From Pedobacter psychrophilus (lineage in GTDB: Bacteria; Bacteroidota; Bacteroidia; Sphingobacteriales; Sphingobacteriaceae): a stretch of DNA of 64,000 bases. The notes beneath the pieces are model-generated. The model made no database searches, was not told the origin of the DNA, and worked only from the letters and a program-made list of their open reading frames with translations. Shown here one piece after another: positions 7,639-16,754 of this stretch. Positions within the stretch are counted from its first letter, which is position 1. The number at the start of each line of letters is the position of its first letter. A program made the translations under genes and the position numbers. The stretch lies in assembly GCF_001652725.1 (NCBI RefSeq), contig NZ_LWHJ01000022.1, positions 558,001-622,000 on the forward strand. The letters are read 5' to 3'.

Positions 7639-10029
7639 TTATTTTACAGACTTTTTGATTTTATCCAAAACTGTAAATATCTGCACTAATCTATTCCCTT
7701 CATCATCAACTAAAGTTAAAGTGTGTTTTCCAGCCTTTGGCGAAACTGCTATTTGATGAAAATCTTGTGTGGTGGTTATGTACTCATTATCTATCGACCA
7801 ATATATTTTACTTTTTTGGTTGCGATGCGCTGCGTTAAAAATTACTTTTCCTCTTTGTCCATCTATTTCTAATGGGATATAAACTAATGCATTATTTTTT
7901 GGATAAATGAGTTCCATGGTTCTTAAATTATCACTTTCGTTAATACAATTTGGGCTTATTGGCGGCAAAGTTTGATAATCTCTATTACGGACTTTGTAAT
8001 AATATTCCATGGAGGGCGGCAATACAAACCAACTTTTATGCACCATTAATTCTGGAGATTCACAAGCGGAAGTTACCTGATATTTTTGAGAATGGTCCAG
8101 ATGGATGAGTTGATGGTAGGGGCAAATTTCTGTTTTTAAAGCAGTCAAAGGCATATAAGTTGTCTTCTTTTTACAATATTCACCAGCTCTAAATCCGCTG
8201 ATTTTGCAAACATCAGTTTTTACCAAATTTTTATAGGGGATAGTAAATTCTCGTTTTTCAGGCAATAAATCAAAAATGTCAAAGAGGATAGGAGCGGCAG
8301 TTTGGATGCCCGTTAAATTTGGTCTTCCTTCACCATCGGCATTGCCTACCCAAACACAAACTACAAAATCTGGTGTTAAACCAATTGCCCAACCATCTCT
8401 AAATCCAAAACTAGTCCCAGTTTTCCAAGCTATTTTTTTGGAAGATGAAAATTGTTCCCACAGCAATTCCTCTCCTGGTCGCATTACTTCTTGCATTGCT
8501 ATAAAAGTGTAATACAAAGAGCCATAATCTGCCACTGATGATTTTTCTAAATTCTCCTTTTTTTGAATCTTTTGTTTGATGTAATTTGGTTCGTGATAAT
8601 CGGCTGGGTCATATTGATTTGGATGCTGCGAATAATGATTTAAAGAACGAGCAATACTCGCGTACGCACCTGCTAATTCCCATATAGAAACTTCACAACC
8701 TCCTAAAATTATGGATAATCCATAAAAATCTGGTGGGTTAGTTAAACTATGGATGCCTACTTTTTTTAGTTGAGAATAAAACCTTTCGTACTTATATTTC
8801 TGCAACATTTTTACTGCTGGTATATTTAGAGAACGGCTTAAAGCTTTTGATGCAGGAACAGCACCATCATAACCTAAATCATAATTTTGAGGAGTGTAAC
8901 CTCCAATTTGTGTAGGAACATCTGCAATTAAAGTATTTGGCAAAAGAAAGCCATCGGTCATCATGCTGGCATAAAGCAATGGTTTTAAAGTACTTCCCGG
9001 ACTTCTTAATGCACCAATCATATCTACGTGACTTTCCATTTCTGGGTCGGAAGGTTCATAAACATTCCCTACATAAGCCAGAGTATTTCCAGTTTTAACA
9101 TCTAAAACCAAAGCGGCCGCATTGTTAATTCCGTTTGCTTTAAATTGTTGATGATACCTTTTTAAAATAGAAGAAACATTGAGTTGTAAGTTGGCTTTTA
9201 AGGTTGTTTTTATTCTGGTACTTTTAAAATCCTTGTCGTTAAAATCTGCTTTAAAGCGATTTAAAAGATGCGGAGCGTTGGTTGGTAAACTAACGGGTTC
9301 TAAGGGAATAGGTTCTAATTCCGCTAAATCTTTGGTGTTTTTATCAATGATTTTTTCTTGAAATAACTTCTCCAATAATGAATTCCTTTTACTAAGAAGT
9401 ATTTCTCTGTTTTTTCCGGGATGTACTAAAGAAGGAGCATTTGGCAAAACGGCAAGAGTTGCCGTTTCTGCCCATGATAATTGTTTGGCATTTCTACCAA
9501 AATATCGCCAAGCTGCTGCATCTAAACCTACAACGTTACTCCCGAAAGGTGCATTAGCAGCATAAAGAGAAAGGATTTCTTTCTTAGAAAAAGTAAGTTC
9601 TAAGCGAAAAGCCAAAATTATTTCTATTACCTTTTGATAAAATGTTCTTTTCTTATTTCTGCTTAACCTGATGACTTGCATCGTAAGCGTACTTCCACCA
9701 CTTACTACTTTCTTGTTTTTGATATTTTGAATTACTGCTCTTGTAAAAGAAAAAGGATCTACACCGGGATGATAGAAGAACCTTTTATCCTCAAATGTGG
9801 TGATGCATTTTATAAATTTATCCGGAACGGTATCGTTTAAAGGAAATCTCCATTGTCCGTCTTTTGCAATGGAGGCGCTTAATAACTCACCATTATCAGC
9901 TTCGATAACGTAAGATGTTGGAGATTTAAAAAGTGGTTTAGGTAAAGAAAACCAAAACCACATCAGCAAGAATGAAAAAATAGCAAGGAAGATAATTTTT
10001 CTTTTTTTACTGATTTTATTGAATTGCAT
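7639..10029 (-). CDS. pbpC: Penicillin-binding protein 1C
   Basis: A 796-residue bifunctional class A penicillin-binding protein that polymerises and crosslinks peptidoglycan at the inner membrane. A membrane anchor at about 11-30 is followed by the glycosyltransferase (GT51) domain with catalytic TFEDKRFFYHPG (Glu80) and GGSTLTMQVIRL (111 onward). The transpeptidase domain has nucleophile Ser346 in SPGSTLKP, then SLN, and KTGTS from Lys536. The last 90 or so residues form the PBP1C-specific C-terminal domain. The usual partner, an alpha-2-macroglobulin-like protein gene, is not present upstream. The 290-nt upstream gap holds repeat sequence instead. Confidence 0.93.
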   Translation of the reverse strand: MQFNKISKKRKIIFLAIFSFLLMWFWFSLPKPLFKSPTSYVIEADNGELLSASIAKDGQWRFPLNDTVPDKFIKCITTFEDKRFFYHPGVDPFSFTRAVIQNIKNKKVVSGGSTLTMQVIRLSRNKKRTFYQKVIEIILAFRLELTFSKKEILSLYAANAPFGSNVVGLDAAAWRYFGRNAKQLSWAETATLAVLPNAPSLVHPGKNREILLSKRNSLLEKLFQEKIIDKNTKDLAELEPIPLEPVSLPTNAPHLLNRFKADFNDKDFKSTRIKTTLKANLQLNVSSILKRYHQQFKANGINNAAALVLDVKTGNTLAYVGNVYEPSDPEMESHVDMIGALRSPGSTLKPLLYASMMTDGFLLPNTLIADVPTQIGGYTPQNYDLGYDGAVPASKALSRSLNIPAVKMLQKYKYERFYSQLKKVGIHSLTNPPDFYGLSIILGGCEVSIWELAGAYASIARSLNHYSQHPNQYDPADYHEPNYIKQKIQKKENLEKSSVADYGSLYYTFIAMQEVMRPGEELLWEQFSSSKKIAWKTGTSFGFRDGWAIGLTPDFVVCVWVGNADGEGRPNLTGIQTAAPILFDIFDLLPEKREFTIPYKNLVKTDVCKISGFRAGEYCKKKTTYMPLTALKTEICPYHQLIHLDHSQKYQVTSACESPELMVHKSWFVLPPSMEYYYKVRNRDYQTLPPISPNCINESDNLRTMELIYPKNNALVYIPLEIDGQRGKVIFNAAHRNQKSKIYWSIDNEYITTTQDFHQIAVSPKAGKHTLTLVDDEGNRLVQIFTVLDKIKKSVK

Positions 10030-10318
10030 TTTGAGTTTCTACGGCAAATGTTTTTGGATTCTCAAATGTAAAATTAAGAAAACTAAATTTTGGACTTTGT
10101 TCGGTAAATTTTAATCGTGAAGGGCGCCAAGTCCACAGAGTTGGGTGTGTTTTTGCCACTAATTTCACTAATGAAAACTAATCTGAATATGTATAAATTT
10201 CATAATTTGAGATAGGTGGCATAATCCTCTGTTAAGTGAATGAAATTCTTATTAAGAATAATCTATAATTAAAGACAAGTTAGCTTTAGGATTTTTAATT
10301 TTTCTATTTGATAACGAA
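10030..10318. other. Intergenic region with one dispersed repeat
   Basis: This 289-nt gap separates pbpC from an unknown membrane-associated gene. It contains a 31-nt repeat (10155-10185, ending in ACTAATCTG) also found at 14502-14532, and a small palindrome ATTCTTATTAAGAAT near 10245. An open frame of about 55 codons runs into the pbpC start on the minus strand but has no start codon support. No gene, RNA or clear promoter with both elements was found. Confidence 0.5.
10155..10185. repeat. 31-nt dispersed repeat (copy 1; copy 2 at 14502-14532)
   Basis: The segment starts GCCACTAATTTCACTAATG and ends ACTAATCTG. The second copy at 14502-14532 is of equal length and orientation, starts GCCACTAATTACACTAATA and differs at only a few positions. 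Both lie in gaps upstream of minus-strand genes (pbpC and pyrC). The unit itself contains CACTAA repeated three times at about 10-nt spacing. Confidence 0.6.
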
Positions 10319-10960
10319 TTAATATTTTTTAAAATATCCAAATCCAAAACTTAAGCTTAAACCAGCATAAGAGTTTCTGGATATATTACCAAATGCTTTT
10401 AAACCAAAACCATTACCTAATGCAGTTGGTTTTCCGATGGGTATAAAGCCGTATAAACGAATTCGTCTTTTTCTTTTATTAAAAAATTGAATATTTGCTT
10501 CAAATGGAAATCCTATATAAAAATCTCTTTTGTATGGATTATTTCCACCGTCTCCATAAAATGTATATTTATTTCTAGATAAACCGCCGCTTAAACTAAA
10601 TGAATGACCATCTTTGATTTTTCTATAGCCATATAAAAGAGAAAATTCTTCAGCTGTTGATCGGGCTTCCAAATCTGGAATTGGAATAAATGGACTAATA
10701 AAACCATTATTATCAATTTTAGAATTTCCAATATATCTGGCAGATAAGAGATTATTTTTGAATTGATAACTCGTTTCTAAGCCAATGCCTATTCCACCGG
10801 CTCTTCCTCCCGAATACCCAAAAGATAAATCTGCGAAAACTATAGGATTACTTTTTATAATACTGTCTTGTGTAGAAGCCAATATGTTTTTGACACTAAT
10901 AGAAAAAAAAAGAATCAACAAAATATATTTTGGTAATTTATTTTGATTTATCAAAAGCAT
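10319..10960 (-). CDS. Hypothetical outer-membrane beta-barrel-like protein
   Basis: A 213-residue protein I cannot assign to a named family. A signal peptide is likely near residues 10-29 (YILLILFFSISVKNILA). The rest alternates hydrophobic and polar residues with many aromatic and glycine residues (LSFGYSGGRAGGIGIGLETSYQF, split in two strands) and ends FGFGYFKKY, the pattern of a small outer-membrane beta-barrel. It stands alone, with gaps of about 250-290 nt on each side containing dispersed repeats. A monocistronic accessory gene is likely. Confidence 0.6.
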   Translation of the reverse strand: MLLINQNKLPKYILLILFFSISVKNILASTQDSIIKSNPIVFADLSFGYSGGRAGGIGIGLETSYQFKNNLLSARYIGNSKIDNNGFISPFIPIPDLEARSTAEEFSLLYGYRKIKDGHSFSLSGGLSRNKYTFYGDGGNNPYKRDFYIGFPFEANIQFFNKRKRRIRLYGFIPIGKPTALGNGFGLKAFGNISRNSYAGLSLSFGFGYFKKY

Positions 10961-11039
10961 AGCTATTTAATCATTTGTAGATGCTTAAAACTATGAAATA
11001 AAATTTATTTAATGTGTTTTCGAAAAGTTTAATTCGGAT

Positions 11040-11073
11040 AATCCTAAAATCTTGTAAATCAAGATTCAGACAA
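11040..11073. repeat. 34-nt dispersed repeat (copy 1; copy 2 at 14581-14614)
   Basis: The copy starts AATCCTAAAATCTTG and ends AAGATTCAGACAA. The copy at 14581-14614 has the same length and orientation and differs by only two bases. Both are in gaps and near the other repeats listed here. Confidence 0.65.
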
Positions 11074-11094
11074 TTTAATTATTAAAATTTTTAT

Positions 11095-11196
11095 TCCACT
11101 TTACAGGTGCGTTAACGATGGAAGTGGCATCCTTTTTTGCCTCTCGCCATTACGCAAGTGGCAAAAAAGATATAACGGACAGCGTGTTAAAACGCC
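11095..11196 (-). repeat. About 100-bp dispersed element, inverted copy (partner at 20561-20652)
   Basis: Read on the minus strand it begins GGCGTTTTAACACGC, continues through TTATATCTTTTTT, then AAAAAAGGATGCCACTTC and ATCGTTAACGCAC. The plus-strand copy at 20561-20652 has the same blocks in the same order, with a shorter central part. The ATCTTTTTT and AAAAAAGGAT blocks are complementary and can form a stem. It begins 13 nt beyond the hscA stop codon, so it may affect transcript ends. Similar elements are, as I recall, widespread in Sphingobacteriaceae; I could not check this. Confidence 0.75.
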
Positions 11197-11208
11197 CAAA
11201 AGTTTATT

Positions 11209-13047
11209 CTAAATATTTTTCCCTTTCATCGCTTGCGAAACCGCTGCATCCATTAATCTTTCTGCAAAAGGTCTGGTATAATCGTTTAAGGCATCGATAG
11301 CATTTAAAATAGCATCTTTATTTGCTTCAAAAACTTTGGTTTTTAGATTGGTAATGAGTTCTATTGTTTGGATTTTTTCTTCTTCGTTTAAGAAATCACC
11401 ATTTTTGTTGATGAACCTTTCTGTGGTATAAATCATTTGTTCGCCTTCAGTTTTGGCTTCTACAATCATACGTTGGGCCACATCATCTTTTGCGTGAGTA
11501 ACGGCATCCAATAACATTTGCTCCACTTCATCGTCTTTTAAACCGTAAGTTGGCTTCACTTCTATGTGTTGTTTTACTCCAGAACGCAACTCAATCGCTT
11601 GGATGGTGAGGATTCCATCAGCATTAAGCAAAAAATTTATATCCACTTTTGGTAAGCCAGCAGGCATGGAAGGAATGCCTTTTAAATCAAATTCCGCTAG
11701 TTTTCTATTCTCTTTTACCAAATCTCGTTCGCCTTGGTAAACCGCAATCTTCATATTTACCTGACCATCAATAGAAGTAGAATACTGTCGGCCGGCTTTT
11801 GTGGGCACTTTAGAATTTCTTGGGATAATAATATCCATTAAACCGCCCATAGTTTCTATGCCTAATGAAAGCGGCGTAACATCCAACAATAAAATATCTT
11901 TTCTATTTCCAGATAAAACATCGGCTTGTAAAGCTGCGCCTAAAGCAACAACTTCATCAGGATTGATGGTGTCATTCACTGGTTTCCCAAAAAATTCAGA
12001 AACCTTTTTCTTCACTAAATCGGTGCGAGTAGAACCACCAACCATAATTACTTCATCAATTTCTGAAATATTAATAGCAGCATCGGTTAAAGCATTTTGA
12101 CAGGCATTTATGGTTTCTTGTACTTTTTCTGATATCAGATTTTCAAAAGTTTGTTTATCAATAGTGCAGAAAATTTCTCCAATTTTTTCATTGAATAAAT
12201 TCTGATGACTCAATGCAATTTTAGCTTCTTCGGCTTTTAAACGCAATTCTTGCATTGGAATATTGGTTTCCAATTTGTTTTGCGCAATCCAATAATCAAC
12301 AATTGCTCTGTCAAAATCATCGCCACCTAAAAAGGTATTTCCGTTGGTTGCTAAAACCTCAAAAATCCCATTCTGGATTTTTAAAATGGAAACATCAAAA
12401 GTTCCTCCACCTAAATCGTAAACAGCAATAGTTTTTTCTTCTTCAGGGTTTAACCCGATACCGTAAGCTAAGGAAGCGGCAGTTGGTTCGTTAACAATAC
12501 GTAAAACATCTAAGCCGGCTAACTTTCCTGCATCACGTGTTGCTTGTCGCTGAGAATCATTAAAATAAGCAGGAACGGTTATGACTGCTTTTGAAACTGT
12601 AGTTTTTAAAGCGTGTTCTACCCTGGTTTTTAATTCTTTTAAAATGAGTGCTGATAAATCTATTGGTGTATAAAAACTTTCTCCAACTTTAATCTTGACC
12701 AAACTTTCATCGTTTTCATCATCGATAATTTTGTAAGAAAAATAATCTTGGTGTTTTTGAACATCTTGATAGGAGCGACCTAATAATCTTTTTACCGAAA
12801 AAATTGTGTTTTGAGGATCTGTTACTAGAAAATCTTTGGCTTCGTTACCAACAAGAACACTTCCAGATTTATCAAAATGGATGACAGAAGGTACTAAAAC
12901 ACCTTTACCAGTATCGTTTATCACTTTTGCGTTTCCATCCGGATTGATGAAAGCAACCAAAGAATTTGTTGTTCCTAAATCTATCCCAACAATGATATCT
13001 TCCTTTTGTATTGAGCCTGTAGCTATGTTTATTGAAACTTTTGCCAT
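11209..13047 (-). CDS. hscA: Hsp70-type chaperone, HscA-like
   Basis: A 612-residue Hsp70 family protein. The nucleotide-binding domain starts with [15 protein letters not shown] and contains [26 protein letters not shown] and [19 protein letters not shown]. The substrate-binding domain follows from about residue 390 ([17 protein letters not shown]) with a shortened helical lid. The N-terminal extension before the first motif ([17 protein letters not shown]), the length near 610 and the lack of a DnaK-type GGMP-rich tail fit HscA, the chaperone that helps transfer Fe-S clusters from IscU. No hscB, iscU or fdx genes are nearby, so the assignment rests on family features alone. DnaK-like is the alternative. 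Confidence 0.85.
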   Translation of the reverse strand: MAKVSINIATGSIQKEDIIVGIDLGTTNSLVAFINPDGNAKVINDTGKGVLVPSVIHFDKSGSVLVGNEAKDFLVTDPQNTIFSVKRLLGRSYQDVQKHQDYFSYKIIDDENDESLVKIKVGESFYTPIDLSALILKELKTRVEHALKTTVSKAVITVPAYFNDSQRQATRDAGKLAGLDVLRIVNEPTAASLAYGIGLNPEEEKTIAVYDLGGGTFDVSILKIQNGIFEVLATNGNTFLGGDDFDRAIVDYWIAQNKLETNIPMQELRLKAEEAKIALSHQNLFNEKIGEIFCTIDKQTFENLISEKVQETINACQNALTDAAINISEIDEVIMVGGSTRTDLVKKKVSEFFGKPVNDTINPDEVVALGAALQADVLSGNRKDILLLDVTPLSLGIETMGGLMDIIIPRNSKVPTKAGRQYSTSIDGQVNMKIAVYQGERDLVKENRKLAEFDLKGIPSMPAGLPKVDINFLLNADGILTIQAIELRSGVKQHIEVKPTYGLKDDEVEQMLLDAVTHAKDDVAQRMIVEAKTEGEQMIYTTERFINKNGDFLNEEEKIQTIELITNLKTKVFEANKDAILNAIDALNDYTRPFAERLMDAAVSQAMKGKNI

Positions 13048-13062
13048 AATTTTTTAAAAAGC

Positions 13063-13070
13063 CAAAGTTA
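13063..13070 (-). promoter_or_regulatory. -7 element of the hscA promoter
   Basis: On the minus strand TAACTTTG fits TAnnTTTG and ends 15 nt before the hscA ATG. No convincing -33 element is visible. Confidence 0.45.
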
Positions 13071-13123
13071 ATATGTTTTAAAGGATTGCTTGTTAATAAA
13101 ATGTAATAGGTTTGATTTTGATT

Positions 13124-14458
13124 TTACCTATCAAACTTCAAACGCTCTCCCAAAATACTTTCGTCAAACTCACTATCGGCATAAGCCAAATGCCCGCTAA
13201 CAAACGTATGCGTGATTTTAGAATTAAATGTTTGCCCTTCAAATGGCGACCAGCCGCATTTTGCTAAAATGTTGGCTTTATTTACTTCGTATGATGCATT
13301 TAAATCTATTAAAACTAAATCTGCATAATAGCCTTCGCGAATAAAACCCCGGTCTTTAATTTGAAAACAGATGGCCAGATTATGTGCGGTTTTTTCGGCA
13401 ATTTTCTCTAAACTGATTTTTCCTTGATGATACATTTCAAATAAGGCATTAAATGCATGTTGAACTAAAGGTCCGCCGGATGGCGCATTTGAATAATTTT
13501 GAGCTTTTTCTTCGATGGTATGTGGAGCGTGATCTGTCGCAATAACATCTATGTGATCATCCAAAACAGCTTTCAAAATTTGATTTTTATCTGATGAGGT
13601 TTTTACGGCTGGGTTCCATTTTATTAAATTGCCTTTTGTTTTATAATCTACATCAGAAAACCAAAGATGGTGAATACAAGCTTCAGCAGTGATTCTTTTA
13701 TCCTTTAATGGAGTTTTATTATCAAATAAAAAAGTCTCTTTACCTGTCGAAATATGAAGAATATGCAATCTAGTATTGTGCTTTTTAGCTAAATCAACAG
13801 CAAATGAGGATGATAAATAACAAGCTTCTTCACTTCTAATTAAAGGATGCATTTCAATGGTTAAATCTTCACCATATTTTTCTTTAAAAATTTCTAGATT
13901 TCTTCTGATTGTGGTTTCATCTTCGCAATGCGTGGACACCAAAGTTGGAGCATTTTTAAAAATGCCTTCTAAAGTTTTTTCATTATCAACTAACATATTA
14001 CCTGTTGATGAACCCATAAAAACCTTAATTCCACAAACATTCTTAACGTCGGTTTTTAAAACTTCTTCTAAATTATCATTAGAGGCACCCATGAAAAAAG
14101 AATAATTGGCTAATGATTTTTTAGCACCAATAGCATATTTATCGGCTAATAATTCTTGGGTTAATGTATTGGGCACAGTATTTGGCATTTCCATAAAAGA
14201 GGTAATTCCTCCGGCAACAGCAGCTCTTGATTCGGTATAAATTTCTGCTTTATGTGTTAATCCTGGCTCACGAAAATGTACTTGGTCATCAATAAAACCA
14301 GGAAAAATATATTTGCCTTCCGCATTAATTTCTTTTACGCCATTAACAGAAAGTCCAGTTCCAATTTTTTCTATTCTTTGATTTTTGATATATATATCAC
14401 CAACAAATTGTTTGCCTTCGTTAACTATCGTTGCGTTTTTTATAAGATATTGTGCCAT
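13124..14458 (-). CDS. pyrC: Dihydroorotase
   Basis: A 444-residue amidohydrolase that cyclises carbamoyl aspartate to dihydroorotate in pyrimidine synthesis. Metal-site motifs are FPGFIDDQVHFREPG, the lysine of CGIKVFMGSSTGNML, THCEDE, LHILHISTG and DVIATDHAPH with the catalytic Asp. In the first motif the usual His-x-His is Gln-Val-His. I recall the same form from other Bacteroidota dihydroorotases, so it is probably not a defect. The start ATG at 14458 (MAQYLIKNATIVNEG) is preferred over a GTG at 14506, which lies inside a dispersed repeat and adds a non-conserved stretch. Confidence 0.9.
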   Translation of the reverse strand: MAQYLIKNATIVNEGKQFVGDIYIKNQRIEKIGTGLSVNGVKEINAEGKYIFPGFIDDQVHFREPGLTHKAEIYTESRAAVAGGITSFMEMPNTVPNTLTQELLADKYAIGAKKSLANYSFFMGASNDNLEEVLKTDVKNVCGIKVFMGSSTGNMLVDNEKTLEGIFKNAPTLVSTHCEDETTIRRNLEIFKEKYGEDLTIEMHPLIRSEEACYLSSSFAVDLAKKHNTRLHILHISTGKETFLFDNKTPLKDKRITAEACIHHLWFSDVDYKTKGNLIKWNPAVKTSSDKNQILKAVLDDHIDVIATDHAPHTIEEKAQNYSNAPSGGPLVQHAFNALFEMYHQGKISLEKIAEKTAHNLAICFQIKDRGFIREGYYADLVLIDLNASYEVNKANILAKCGWSPFEGQTFNSKITHTFVSGHLAYADSEFDESILGERLKFDR

Positions 14459-14501
14459 AAAGCAAAGTAAAGATATAAAGTAGAAATACTGATAATTTTT
14501 A

Positions 14502-14532
14502 GCCACTAATTACACTAATAATCACTAATCTG
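14502..14532. repeat. 31-nt dispersed repeat (copy 2; copy 1 at 10155-10185)
   Basis: Begins GCCACTAATTACACTAATA and ends CACTAATCTG, in the same orientation as the copy at 10155-10185. It overlaps the alternative upstream pyrC start, which supports the downstream start for pyrC. Confidence 0.6.
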
Positions 14533-14580
14533 GGTTTAATAAATATATTGCAAATCTGCATTTAAAAGGCTAATCCTGAC

Positions 14581-14614
14581 AATCCTAAAATCCTGAAAAT
14601 CAAGATTCAGACAA
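14581..14614. repeat. 34-nt dispersed repeat (copy 2; copy 1 at 11040-11073)
   Basis: Begins AATCCTAAAATCCTG and ends AAGATTCAGACAA. It differs from the copy at 11040-11073 by two bases. It lies 49 nt downstream of the 31-nt repeat, so the two repeat families are linked here. Confidence 0.65.
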
Positions 14615-14675
14615 ATATGCTTTACTTCAAAACTCATTCCTTCTATCCTTCCCTCATTAATTAATTTTACAATCG

Positions 14676-14683
14676 TATCTTTG
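14676..14683 (+). promoter_or_regulatory. -7 element abutting the helicase start codon
   Basis: TATCTTTG is an exact TAnnTTTG match. Only four bases separate it from the ATG at 14688, so transcription would begin at or next to the start codon and the mRNA may be leaderless. No clear -33 TTTG is seen. Confidence 0.5.
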
Positions 14684-14687
14684 CGCC

Positions 14688-16019
14688 ATGTCCAAAAATT
14701 TCGAGGATTTCGGTTTTAATAAACAGGTTTTAAATGCCATTGCAGATGCTGGTTATGAAGAAGCGACTCCTATTCAGCAAAAAGCAATTCCCCCTATTTT
14801 AAATGGACAAGATGTTTTAGGCATTGCACAAACAGGTACGGGTAAAACCGCAGCTTTTGTTTTACCGATGATTATGAAGCTGAAATATGCTCAGGGAAAT
14901 GATATCCGAGGATTAATTGTTGCGCCAACTCGTGAATTGGCTATGCAAATTGCTGAAAATGTAAAAACATATTCAAAATATACCGATTTACGCTCTACTG
15001 TAATTTATGGGGGCTTAGGTCCAAAAACTCAAATAGAAATCTTAAAAAAAGGATTAGATATCTTAATTACCACTCCCGGTAGATTTATGGATTTATATCT
15101 GGAAGGCCATATCGTAACTAAAAAATTAGAGGTTTTAGTTCTAGACGAAGCTGATAAGATGATGGATATGGGCTTTATGCCACAGATAAATAAAATCTTA
15201 GAAGTTGTTCCTCGCAAAAGGCAAAATATGTTGTTTTCTGCCACCATGAATCAAAGGGTAGAAACTCTTGCAGAAAACTTTTTACTTTGGCCAACTAAAA
15301 TTGAAGTGACTCCGCAAGCAACGCCTGCAACAACGGTTACTCAAGTTTTATATCACGTTCCAAATTTTAAGACAAAAATAAATTTGCTTAAAATATTTGT
15401 TGAGGATGATCCCGAGGTAAAAAAAGCCATCATTTTTTGCAGAAGTAGGGCAAATGCAGAAAACGTTTACAAATTTATTTTAAGACGTTTTAACGCTAAA
15501 CATGTAAAAGTTTTACATGCCAATAAAGGACAAAATACCCGTATAAATTCTATTAACGCATTTAAAAATGATGAGGTTAGGATTTTGGTTGCCACCGATG
15601 TAGCTGCCCGTGGTATTGATGTTTCTGAAGTTACACATGTAATAAATTTTGATGTCCCTATTATTTACGAAGATTACGTTCACCGTATAGGTAGAACTGG
15701 GAGGGCAAATAAGTTAGGAAACGCCATTACTTTTTGTAACCCAGCAGAGCAACATTACATCAACAAAATAGAAAGTTTAATTAGGCAACAAATACCAGTT
15801 TTAAATATCCCTGAAAAGGTTTTTATTGAAGAAACGGATTATGAAGAAAAACAATTGCTAGCCAAACAGATTGATGAGCAAAAGAGGAAAGACGATCCGG
15901 ATTTTAAGGGTGCTTTTCATGAGAAAAAAACGCTTAACCAAAAACTGAAATTTAAAGCAAAAAGAGCTAAAGCAGGTGGAGTAAAAATGAGTGCCGCCCA
16001 AAAGAAAAAGTATAAATAG
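14688..16019 (+). CDS. DEAD-box ATP-dependent RNA helicase, RhlE-like
   Basis: A 443-residue RNA helicase. Motifs run in order: Q motif (GYEEATPIQQKAIP), I (AQTGTGKT), Ia (PTRELA), II (DEAD in LVLDEADKMMDMGF), III (SAT), IV (IIFCRSRANAENV), V (ATDVAARGIDV) and VI (HRIGRTGR). The C-terminal tail (about 390-443) is lysine-rich (KLKFKAKRAKAGGVK), as in RhlE-type proteins that act in ribosome assembly or RNA turnover. A small membrane protein gene follows after 4 nt. The promoter-like element at 14676-14683 touches the start region, suggesting a leaderless transcript. Confidence 0.92.
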   Translation: MSKNFEDFGFNKQVLNAIADAGYEEATPIQQKAIPPILNGQDVLGIAQTGTGKTAAFVLPMIMKLKYAQGNDIRGLIVAPTRELAMQIAENVKTYSKYTDLRSTVIYGGLGPKTQIEILKKGLDILITTPGRFMDLYLEGHIVTKKLEVLVLDEADKMMDMGFMPQINKILEVVPRKRQNMLFSATMNQRVETLAENFLLWPTKIEVTPQATPATTVTQVLYHVPNFKTKINLLKIFVEDDPEVKKAIIFCRSRANAENVYKFILRRFNAKHVKVLHANKGQNTRINSINAFKNDEVRILVATDVAARGIDVSEVTHVINFDVPIIYEDYVHRIGRTGRANKLGNAITFCNPAEQHYINKIESLIRQQIPVLNIPEKVFIEETDYEEKQLLAKQIDEQKRKDDPDFKGAFHEKKTLNQKLKFKAKRAKAGGVKMSAAQKKKYK

Positions 16020-16023
16020 AAGA

Positions 16024-16290
16024 ATGCCTAAAATCAAATTTACTCCTTTAAATATTGTCGTTGCGCTATGTTTGGCGTATGCATTTTATTGTTTGCTAGG
16101 TTTTGATAGAGGTAATTCTGCAATTAGTACAACCGCAAAAGTGGGTTATTCTTTAGCGCTTACGTTGATACTTTTTTTAACCGATATTTTATTTAGAAGA
16201 TTTATAAAAGACACTAAATGGCTTTGGTTAATACAAGGCTCGTTTGTGTTGTTGATTATAGTGATGATGATAATTGCACAAAAATTATGA
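16024..16290 (+). CDS. Small three-helix membrane protein, unknown function
   Basis: An 88-residue protein starting MPKIKFTPLNIVVALC, with three hydrophobic segments (about 8-25, 38-56 and 66-85). I do not recognise a named family. The ATG at 16024 is 4 nt after the helicase stop. An upstream start inside the helicase gene would add 11 basic residues and is less likely. It is probably co-transcribed with the helicase gene. Confidence 0.65.
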   Translation: MPKIKFTPLNIVVALCLAYAFYCLLGFDRGNSAISTTAKVGYSLALTLILFLTDILFRRFIKDTKWLWLIQGSFVLLIIVMMIIAQKL

Positions 16291-16333
16291 AGACCATCAT
16301 GATTGCTTCATAACAAAAAACATATTAAAATAA

Positions 16334-16666
16334 ATGAAAAAAGCAGAAATTAAATTGACCATTGAATTAGATGACAATAATGTTCCTGAAAATATTACTT
16401 GGGAATCAACAGATAATGAGAACAAAGAAGCAATTGCCGTAAAATCTATGATGTTGGCACTTTGGGACCATAACTTTAAAAATAGTTTGCGCATTGATTT
16501 ATGGACTAAAGATATGCCAGTAGATGAAATGAAGCGCTTTTTTTACGAAACATTGCAAACCATGGCCGATAGCTTTTTAAGAGCTACCGGAGAGACTAAT
16601 ATTGTAGAAGATTTAAGAGATTATTGCGCCCATTTTGCCGAGAAAATGGAAATTGAACAGAAATAA
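16334..16666 (+). CDS. gldC: Gliding motility protein GldC
   Basis: A 110-residue cytoplasmic protein starting MKKAEIKLTIELDDNNVPENITW, the standard GldC opening, with the typical RIDLWTKDMPVDEMKRFFYETL block. In Flavobacterium, gldC is linked to gliding motility and is found across Bacteroidota with and without gliding. It follows the small membrane protein gene after 43 nt. The RAYT unit begins about 30 nt downstream. Confidence 0.92.
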   Translation: MKKAEIKLTIELDDNNVPENITWESTDNENKEAIAVKSMMLALWDHNFKNSLRIDLWTKDMPVDEMKRFFYETLQTMADSFLRATGETNIVEDLRDYCAHFAEKMEIEQK

Positions 16667-16696
16667 ATGGTTAAAGTTAAAAAACAAACTTTGTTA

Positions 16697-16729
16697 AGAC
16701 TTACGAAGTTTTAAAAACTTCGTAAGTCT
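16697..16729. repeat. REP palindrome, left copy of the RAYT unit
   Basis: AGACTTACGAAGTTTT (16697-16712), a central A, and its perfect complement AAAACTTCGTAAGTCT (16714-16729): 16-bp arms, 33 nt in all. It is the exact reverse complement of the copy at 17269-17301, which has a central T. It lies 25 nt upstream of the transposase ATG. Confidence 0.9.
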
Positions 16730-16754
16730 GTTGTAAGGCAAAGATTAAATTTCA

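Larger units (their letters stand above)
14459..14687. other. Repeat-bearing divergent intergenic region
   Basis: This gap between pyrC and the DEAD-box helicase gene carries two dispersed repeats (14502-14532 and 14581-14614) and a promoter-like TATCTTTG directly before the helicase ATG. A degenerate TTACTTTG on the minus strand (14463-14470) ends 4 nt before the pyrC ATG. Confidence 0.5.

Noticed and set aside
10030-10160. Open frame of about 55 codons on the minus strand overlapping the pbpC start, ending TFAVETQNAIQ
   Set aside because: It has no start codon, begins at a stop inside a dispersed repeat, and shows no similarity to the alpha-2-macroglobulin partner expected upstream of pbpC. 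It could be a relic but cannot be supported.
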